From Parvibaculum sp. (GTDB lineage Bacteria; Pseudomonadota; Alphaproteobacteria; Parvibaculales; Parvibaculaceae), in contig JAGUWA010000229.1 in assembly GCA_020062605.1 (NCBI GenBank), positions 1-6,235 of the forward strand: a stretch of DNA of 6,235 bases. Reading direction: 5' to 3'. The position numbers and the translations under genes are program-made. Every line of letters starts with the position of its first letter. Within the stretch, counting starts at the first letter, position 1. The notes under the pieces were generated by a model that was not told where the DNA came from, did no database searches, and saw nothing but the letters and a program-made list of their open reading frames with translations. Of this stretch, positions 1 to 6,235 are shown one piece after another.

Positions 1-776
1 CGCTTGTCGCTGATGCGCGCGAGGAGCTGCTCCTTCGGCTCGCAGCACACGACCTGACCCTTGTCGATGATCGCGATCGTATCGCACAACGCTTCCGCTT
101 CCTCGAGATAATGCGTTGTGAGGACGATGGTCGTGCCCCGCGCGTGAAGCCCCTTCACATAGTCCCAGAGCTGGCGCCTGAGTTCGATATCGACGCCTGC
201 CGTCGGCTCGTCGAGGATAAGTACCGGCGGATTGTGAACCATGGCCTTGGCAACGAGGAGGCGCCGCCGCATGCCCCCTGAAAGCGTACGGGCATAGGCA
301 TCCGCCTTGTCGTCGAGGCCCATGGCTTTCAGGATCTCCATGGTGCGCCGCTCGCGCTTCGGTACGCCGTAGAGCCCGGCCTGCATCTCCATCACCTCGG
401 CGGGCGTGAAGAAGGGGTCGATGTTGAGTTCCTGCGGCACAACGCCGATCGAAGCGCGCGCCTGGCGCGGATTGACGTCGATATCGAAGCCCCAGATCGA
501 GGCGGACCCGGACGTCTTCAGCACCAGGCCTGCGAGAATGTTGATGAATGTCGATTTGCCCGCCCCGTTCGGCCCGAGCAGCGCGAAGATCGAGCCGCGC
601 GGGATGGCAAGATCGATCCCCTTCAGCGCCTCCTTGGCCGGCTGGTTGCCGCTCGCCTTGTAGACCTTCCGCAAGGCCCGCGCTTCGATGGCGCAGGCCT
701 GCGCGCTGCCGGGAGCCGGTTCGCCGGGCACGCGGGAAACATAGACGTTTTCGTCTTCGGACAGCGTATGGGCCAT
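1..776 (-). CDS. YadG-like ABC-2 type transporter ATP-binding protein, C-terminus cut by window edge
   Basis: This is the cytoplasmic ATPase subunit of an ABC exporter of the ABC-2 (YadG/YadH, DrrA-like) class; the substrate cannot be inferred. Translating the minus strand from ATG at 776 gives 258 residues with every nucleotide-binding motif: Walker A GPNGAGKST (68-76), Q-loop Gln115 in VVPQEL, signature LSGGM (165-169), Walker B VLILDE (185-190), D-loop AGVD (193-196) and switch His222 in LTTHYLEEAE. Similarity to E. coli YadG as I recall it is strong, for example in PTAGVDIELRR and TTIVLTTHYLEEAE. YadG is about 308 residues, so roughly 50-80 residues, and probably the permease gene, lie beyond the left edge. 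The first 29 residues before the conserved IEARALRKVYK are an extension absent from YadG; an in-frame GTG at codon 16 is an alternative start. A weak AAGAG lies about 8 bases upstream of the ATG. The gene diverges from polA. Confidence 0.93.
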   Translation of the reverse strand, partial: MAHTLSEDENVYVSRVPGEPAPGSAQACAIEARALRKVYKASGNQPAKEALKGIDLAIPRGSIFALLGPNGAGKSTFINILAGLVLKTSGSASIWGFDIDVNPRQARASIGVVPQELNIDPFFTPAEVMEMQAGLYGVPKRERRTMEILKAMGLDDKADAYARTLSGGMRRRLLVAKAMVHNPPVLILDEPTAGVDIELRRQLWDYVKGLHARGTTIVLTTHYLEEAEALCDTIAIIDKGQVVCCEPKEQLLARISDK

Positions 777-818
777 GGGCGGGCTCTTTTCGTTTGGGCG
801 CGAGAAGTCGGAGGGTTC

Positions 819-845
819 TTGCTCGGGCGCGGGACGCGCTATAGT
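819..845 (+). promoter_or_regulatory. polA: Candidate sigma-70-type promoter for polA
   Basis: In the 134-base gap between the divergent ABC gene and polA, TATAGT at 840-845 matches the -10 consensus at five of six bases and is preceded by C, like the alphaproteobacterial CTATAT form. TTGCTC at 819-824 is a possible -35, but its spacer is only 15 bases, shorter than ideal. Transcription would begin near 852 and leave a leader of about 60 bases. This is inferred from a weak consensus match only. Confidence 0.28.
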
Positions 846-897
846 GGCGGCCCGCGAGGCGCGGAGAAGGCAATATAGAAGACCCCCCATAGATAAG

Positions 898-902
898 AAA
901 GG
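898..902 (+). promoter_or_regulatory. polA: Ribosome binding site fixing the GTG start of polA
   Basis: AAAGG at 898-902 lies 8 bases before GTG at 911, a normal Shine-Dalgarno distance. A second purine run, GAGG at 904-907, is only 3 bases from the start and too close. No in-frame ATG exists between 911 and the conserved nuclease core near codon 33, which supports GTG as the initiator. Confidence 0.6.
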
Positions 903-910
903 CGAGGCGC

Positions 911-3874
<2,964 letters not shown>

Positions 3875-3891
3875 GGGAAGGAAGTCGGGGC

Positions 3892-4584
3892 ATGGAGGGG
3901 GAAGAAGAACGGAAGAAGAGCTGGGAAAACGCGCTGGCGGATGCGGTTCCGGTGAGCCCGTTTCTTACGGGCTCCATCATTGCCGTCTTGTTCTTCGCAA
4001 GCTATCTCCTCACCGCCTTTCTCTCCGGCGGAAAAATCGTCGTTATGCGCGGCGACGATGTATCGCTCTCCCGCGACGCCTGGGCGGCGCTGGCGTTGGC
4101 GCTCTTCTGGTTCGCGATTATCGGTATTGGCCGCTACACCGCGATCGCCAATCTGCGCGATGCGCGCTCGCTGGCGGACGTCGTACCGCGCATCACGCCG
4201 GAGAAGGTCGACCACCACTCGCGCGGTGTCACGCCGCGTGAGCTCGCACATTCCAAATTGGCCGGCCTCGCAGGTTTTTTCCTGGGCGGCGTCCTTTATA
4301 CGGTCGCCGTGCTTGGCGCCTCGCGGCAGGGCTGGACGGCATTCGAAAATCCGGTCGATGTCTGGATGATGCTCATGGTGTCTCTGCTCGGCATGCAGCT
4401 TCTGCGGCGCGTCTATTTTCTGCGCGGCGATACAGGCCTCTTTGCCGATGCCTTGAAAGGCCTCGACCCGGATCTGTCGGATATTTCGCGGCTCTATGCC
4501 TTCGGTCGCGTCGCGCTTCGTGGCGCGCTGCCCTGGTTCGTCGTCAGCGTCGTCAACATCGCGCTGGAATCGCTGATTTCCTGA
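3892..4584 (+). CDS. Hypothetical inner-membrane protein, about five transmembrane helices, in operon with polA
   Basis: I do not recognise this 230-residue family and assign no function. A charged N-terminus (MEGEEERKK) is followed by hydrophobic segments at about 23-44, 63-85, 122-143, 155-173 and 206-228, consistent with a polytopic inner-membrane protein without a cleaved signal peptide. A hydrophilic loop at about 86-121 contains the motif-like stretch VDHHSRGVTPREL with adjacent histidines; a second loop at about 178-203 is acidic (LDPDLSDISRLY). The ATG at 3892 is preceded by AAGGA (3878-3882) at 9-base spacing. The start lies 17 bases after the polA stop, with no terminator or evident promoter between, so co-transcription with polA is likely. 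A functional link to DNA repair is not implied by this alone. Codon use resembles the neighbours. Confidence 0.82.
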   Translation: MEGEEERKKSWENALADAVPVSPFLTGSIIAVLFFASYLLTAFLSGGKIVVMRGDDVSLSRDAWAALALALFWFAIIGIGRYTAIANLRDARSLADVVPRITPEKVDHHSRGVTPRELAHSKLAGLAGFFLGGVLYTVAVLGASRQGWTAFENPVDVWMMLMVSLLGMQLLRRVYFLRGDTGLFADALKGLDPDLSDISRLYAFGRVALRGALPWFVVSVVNIALESLIS

Positions 4585-4633
4585 CCTCTGCCTCGCGGCA
4601 TTGCCCCGAAACGGGCGCGGCCCCATATGTTGA

Positions 4634-4658
4634 GGAACGTTACGGAGCTTCAGCCGTT
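4634..4658 (+). promoter_or_regulatory. EcfG-type general stress response promoter
   Basis: GGAAC at 4634-4638 and CGTT at 4655-4658 are separated by exactly 16 bases. This matches the alphaproteobacterial EcfG/RpoE2 consensus (GGAAC, 16-17 bases, CGTT) at every core position. Transcription would start near 4665-4668, leaving a leader of about 20 bases that contains the GGAGG ribosome binding site of the gene starting at 4687. Position, orientation and spacing all fit. Regulation by the PhyR-NepR-EcfG pathway is inferred, since those genes are not in the window. Confidence 0.75.
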
Positions 4659-4660
4659 CC
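4636..4660 (-). promoter_or_regulatory. Mirror-image EcfG-type promoter on the opposite strand
   Basis: The same element reads as a promoter on the minus strand. GGAAC is the complement of 4656-4660 and CGTT the complement of 4636-4639, again 16 bases apart (4640-4655). The six-base arms GGAACG (4634-4639) and CGTTCC (4655-4660) form a perfect inverted repeat. If active, it would fire leftwards and make RNA antisense to the 3' part of the membrane gene at 3892-4584. No coding gene I accept lies in that direction, so function is uncertain; the symmetry needs only three extra bases beyond the plus-strand promoter and could be chance. Confidence 0.35.
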
Positions 4661-4673
4661 TTTCCTCTATATG

Positions 4674-4678
4674 GGAGG
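4674..4678 (+). promoter_or_regulatory. Ribosome binding site fixing the GTG start at 4687
   Basis: GGAGG, a strong anti-16S match, sits 8 bases before GTG at 4687. An in-frame ATG at 4627 would give 20 more residues, but it lies upstream of the promoter -35 element at 4634 and has no comparable ribosome binding site. It would be absent from a transcript made at that promoter, so GTG is preferred. Confidence 0.85.
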
Positions 4679-4686
4679 TAGAAGTC

Positions 4687-4986
4687 GTGCCCCAGAGCAA
4701 GAACCAAAGCGGAGAAAAGCAGGCCCGCCGCGACGACAAGGTGACGGAAGCCGAAAAGGAATCCTTCCCGTCCAGCGATCCGCCTGCCTGGACGAGCGGC
4801 CAGGCTTCGCCGGAAGCGGATGCAAAACGCGCCGAGCGCAAGGCCGTCGAAGCCGCGAAGAAACGCGCCGCCGAAGAGGAATGCATCGACGAAACGCTCG
4901 ATGAAAGCTATCCCGCCTCCGATCCGCCCTCCTGGACCGATACCCATGCAGGCGACAGCCACAACCGGGGCGGCAAGAAGAAATAG
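4687..4986 (+). CDS. Small hydrophilic stress-associated protein with two SDPPxW motifs
   Basis: The 99-residue product has no signal peptide or membrane segment and is very hydrophilic, so it is probably cytoplasmic. It carries two copies of a 19-residue motif. Copy 1 (residues 18-36) has KESFPSSDPPAWT and copy 2 (66-84) has DESYPASDPPSWT; nine of the last twelve positions are identical. Between them lies a strongly charged Ala/Lys/Glu segment (about 41-65) likely to be helical, and the C-terminus is a basic tail (GGKKK). I recall the ESFPASDPPxW motif from small proteins of unknown function in alphaproteobacteria and other bacteria, usually as a single copy. The function is unknown. The gene stands alone: its own EcfG-type promoter upstream, a strong terminator downstream, and a convergent neighbour. 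Induction in general stress or stationary phase is inferred from the promoter. It starts at GTG. Confidence 0.85.
   Translation: MPQSKNQSGEKQARRDDKVTEAEKESFPSSDPPAWTSGQASPEADAKRAERKAVEAAKKRAAEEECIDETLDESYPASDPPSWTDTHAGDSHNRGGKKK
4738..4938 (+). repeat. Internal duplication: two copies of the SDPPxW motif in the small protein
   Basis: Copy 1 occupies 4738-4794 and copy 2 occupies 4882-4938, 144 bases apart in the same frame. The identity extends to DNA in the core, where both copies contain GATCCGCC followed two or three bases later by CCTGGAC. The pattern fits an intragenic duplication with a divergent charged spacer, although strong protein-level constraint in a GC-rich genome could give similar DNA. 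Confidence 0.75.
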
Positions 4987-5008
4987 CGTCGCCACGGCGG
5001 CGGCAGAC

Positions 5009-5039
5009 AAAGGCCCGGAAGTTTTCTTTCGGGCCTTTT
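5009..5039 (+). terminator. Intrinsic terminator between convergent genes, possibly bidirectional
   Basis: AAAGGCCCG at 5009-5017 pairs perfectly with CGGGCCTTT at 5030-5038. The stem extends inward through a G-U pair (5018 with 5029) and three more pairs to a TTTT loop at 5022-5025, and the hairpin ends in TTTT at 5036-5039. It lies 22 bases after the stop of the small protein and 4 bases before the end of the transferase gene on the other strand. On the minus strand the outer nine pairs are kept and a short T run follows, so it may stop both transcripts. Confidence 0.88.
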
Positions 5040-5043
5040 GCCG

Positions 5044-5784
5044 TCAGGCGGCGAGGGTCAGCTCAATCTTCCGCCGCTGGCGCTTCGCGGCATGAAGTTC
5101 GCCCATCCGCTCGGTGTGCCGCACGAGGTTGTCGTGGCCGAGCGCCGCCTCTTTCAGCGGGCTTGCCAGATCCGGCCCTATGATGTTGACGAGGCACGCG
5201 AAAACCGAGACATCGGCAAGCGTCGGCTTGTCGCCGAAAAAGAAGTCCTTCTCGCCGAGCAGAATCGAGAGCGCCGAAAGGTCTCTCGCGCCGAGATCGT
5301 AGATTTCCTCGGGGCTGTGTCGCTCGACGCCTTGCGCATGCAGCGCCGCGCGCACGCTCTTTCTTGCACCGCTTGGCACGATGACTGAAAGCGGAAAGCG
5401 CATGCCGCCAAACAGCGCCCGCCTCACGACCGGCCAGTTCGCGTCGTCGATCCAGCGGCTATAGGCGAGCACCCAGGAGAGCCGTTCCTCCACCAGGCGC
5501 TGGATCATGTGCGATTGCGCCTTCTCCGTCTCGTCGAGCCCGCGGTCGAGATCGACGCCGAGCTTTTCCTTCAGGCGATAGAGGATCAGCGTCGAATCGC
5601 CGATCCTCTCCCCCTCCATTTCGATGAAGGGGAGTTTCCCCTTGGGTCCGTTCGAAGGGTCCATCTCGTACCAGACCTCGTGCTGCACGCCCGCCAGGCG
5701 CAGTGCCGTTTCGAGTTTCGCGCAGAACTGGCTCGGATTGGGCGTGCCTTTCAGGCTCGCGGGAAAAGTATGAAGGCGGATCAT
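5044..5784 (-). CDS. Glutathione S-transferase family protein, FAXC/metaxin-like
   Basis: The 246-residue soluble protein has a GST fold. The N-terminal thioredoxin-like domain (about 1-75) shows the family pattern: PSQFCAKLETALRLAGV, then GKLPFIEMEGERIGDS with the expected cis-proline at Pro52 and an Asp-Ser pair (63-64) where GSTs contact glutathione. The C-terminal helical domain includes FFFGDKPTLADVSVFACL (181-198), with the conserved N-capping box Thr188/Asp191, and ends in HDNLVRHTERM, a pattern seen in the FAXC (failed axon connections)-like, GST_C_6 group. A catalytic cysteine or serine is not evident near residues 8-14, so the reaction is uncertain; Cys21 sits on helix 1. The start ATG at 5784 is preceded by GGGAG about 8 bases upstream. 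It diverges from the YafY-type regulator and probably shares its operator. A detoxification role is a family-level guess. Confidence 0.88.
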   Translation of the reverse strand: MIRLHTFPASLKGTPNPSQFCAKLETALRLAGVQHEVWYEMDPSNGPKGKLPFIEMEGERIGDSTLILYRLKEKLGVDLDRGLDETEKAQSHMIQRLVEERLSWVLAYSRWIDDANWPVVRRALFGGMRFPLSVIVPSGARKSVRAALHAQGVERHSPEEIYDLGARDLSALSILLGEKDFFFGDKPTLADVSVFACLVNIIGPDLASPLKEAALGHDNLVRHTERMGELHAAKRQRRKIELTLAA

Positions 5785-5812
5785 GGCAGCTCTCCCTTAT
5801 TGATCGTTTTCC

Positions 5813-5818
5813 CTTATA
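5813..5818 (-). promoter_or_regulatory. Candidate -10 element of the transferase gene
   Basis: On the minus strand this reads TATAAG, five of six bases of the -10 consensus, about 29 bases before the start codon. No good -35 lies at 17-base spacing; TTGTCA (plus 5832-5837) is a near-consensus -35 but only 12-13 bases away. The first half-site of the operator cluster abuts and slightly overlaps the element, so a bound protein would block polymerase, or an activator could compensate for the poor -35. Confidence 0.35.
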
Positions 5819-5856
5819 CTGACATGCTACTGACAACGTACCGTCAGCAGTGTCAG
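5818..5856. promoter_or_regulatory. Operator cluster of four CTGAC half-sites, likely bound by the YafY-type regulator
   Basis: ACTGACA occurs twice in direct orientation (5818-5824 and 5829-5835, 11 bases apart), followed by two inverted half-sites, GTCAG at 5843-5847 and TGTCAG at 5851-5856, 9 bases apart. They form nested palindromes: CTGAC, 8 bases, GTCAG (5830-5847) inside CTGACA, 26 bases, TGTCAG (5819-5856), with centres one base apart. Half-sites about one helical turn apart suggest cooperative binding of two dimers on one DNA face. The cluster lies midway in the 103-base divergent region, so one protein could control both genes. Binding by the product of the gene at 5888 is inferred from adjacency. 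Confidence 0.65.
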
Positions 5857-5887
5857 GGGCTTGCCCCCGCAAACCCGGGAGAGCCCG

Positions 5888-6235
5888 ATGCGCCGCGCCA
5901 ATCGCCTCTTCGACATCGTCGAATATCTTCGCCGCGCCAAGCGCGTCGTCACCGCCCAGGAGCTTGCCGCCCGGCTCGAAGTTTCCGTCCGCACCATCTA
6001 TCGCGACATCGCCGATCTGCAGGCGAGCCGCGTGCCCGTCGAAGGCGAGGCGGGCCTCGGCTACATGATGCGCTCCGGCTACGAGCTGCCGCCCCTCATG
6101 TTCACCGAAGACGAGATCGAGGCGCTGGTCTTCGGCGCGCGCATGGTCCGCGCCTGGGGTGATGCCGCCTTCACCGGCGCGGCCGACGCCGCCGTCTCGA
6201 AGATCAGGGCGGTGCTGCCTGACAGACTCGGCCGC
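5888..6235 (+). CDS. YafY-type transcriptional regulator (HTH_11, probable WYL domain), N-terminal part
   Basis: The 116 visible residues are the N-terminal end of a DeoR-like HTH_11 regulator. The winged helix-turn-helix spans about residues 5-65: RRANRLFDIVEYLRRAKRVVTAQELAARLEVS is summarised by helix 2 TAQELAARLEVS, recognition helix VRTIYRDIADL (33-43), and a wing with GLGYMMRSGYELPP. LMFTEDEIEALVFGARMV then begins the linker typical of YafY proteins, whose C-terminal WYL domain senses a ligand. That domain would start near residue 135-140 and lies beyond the right edge, so it is predicted, not seen. The ATG at 5888 follows GGGAG (5877-5881) at 6-base spacing. It is transcribed divergently from the transferase gene, with a nested palindrome between them, which suggests autoregulation and control of that neighbour. 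No frameshift is visible. Confidence 0.92.
   Translation, partial: MRRANRLFDIVEYLRRAKRVVTAQELAARLEVSVRTIYRDIADLQASRVPVEGEAGLGYMMRSGYELPPLMFTEDEIEALVFGARMVRAWGDAAFTGAADAAVSKIRAVLPDRLGR

Noticed and set aside
406..844. Plus-strand open frames opposite the ABC ATPase gene
   Set aside because: The minus strand encodes a protein with every ABC ATPase motif; the plus-strand translations have no domain pattern and are shadows.
4603..4616. GC-rich inverted repeat after the membrane gene as an intrinsic terminator
   Set aside because: CCCG/CGGG is only a four-pair stem with an AAA loop and no T tract follows, so it is too weak to call.
4667..4672. CTATAT as a sigma-70 -10 box for the small gene
   Set aside because: It resembles the alphaproteobacterial -10, but no -35-like sequence lies 16-18 bases upstream, and it falls at or after the start predicted for the EcfG-type promoter.
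4627..4686. Upstream ATG at 4627 as the start of the small protein
   Set aside because: It lies before the -35 element of the promoter and lacks a good ribosome binding site. GTG at 4687 has GGAGG at 8-base spacing and leads straight into the conserved-looking part.
5509..6162. A 217-codon plus-strand open frame antisense to the transferase and overlapping the regulator
   Set aside because: It crosses the divergent control region and is out of frame with the HTH_11 regulator. Both overlapped genes have clear family signatures and ribosome binding sites.

Overview
The window is high-GC, densely packed bacterial DNA with strong G/C bias at third codon positions. It is most likely chromosomal DNA of an alphaproteobacterium, probably Hyphomicrobiales or a relative. 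Supporting signs are a long Lys/Ala-extended DNA polymerase I, a promoter matching the alphaproteobacterial general stress sigma factor EcfG, and a small protein carrying the 'ESFPxSDPPxW' motif that I recall from alphaproteobacterial hypothetical proteins. The species cannot be named from the sequence alone. I see no mobile element, CRISPR array, tRNA or rRNA.

Layout, left to right. (1) 1-776, minus strand: most of a YadG-type ABC-2 transporter ATPase, cut by the left edge. (2) 777-910: a short divergent promoter region. (3) 911-3874, plus strand: complete polA, with 5' nuclease, 3'-5' proofreading exonuclease and polymerase domains that all keep their catalytic motifs. (4) 3892-4584, plus strand: an unrecognised five-helix membrane protein 17 bases after polA, probably co-transcribed. 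(5) 4585-4686: an intergenic region holding a near-perfect, symmetric EcfG-type promoter. (6) 4687-4986, plus strand: a 99-residue hydrophilic protein with two copies of the SDPPxW motif, starting at GTG. (7) 5009-5039: a strong intrinsic terminator between convergent genes. (8) 5044-5784, minus strand: a FAXC/metaxin-like glutathione S-transferase family protein. (9) 5785-5887: a divergent control region with four CTGAC half-sites. (10) 5888-6235, plus strand: the N-terminal part of a YafY-type (HTH_11, probably WYL) regulator, cut by the right edge.

The genes fall into three blocks. polA and the membrane gene form a probable housekeeping operon. The small protein looks like an independent stress-induced gene, insulated downstream by the terminator. 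The transferase and YafY-type regulator form a divergent pair in which the regulator probably controls both genes through the shared half-site cluster. Nothing here amounts to a clearly new multi-gene system. The most interesting items are the symmetric stress promoter with its duplicated-motif small protein, and the operator cluster of the divergent pair.
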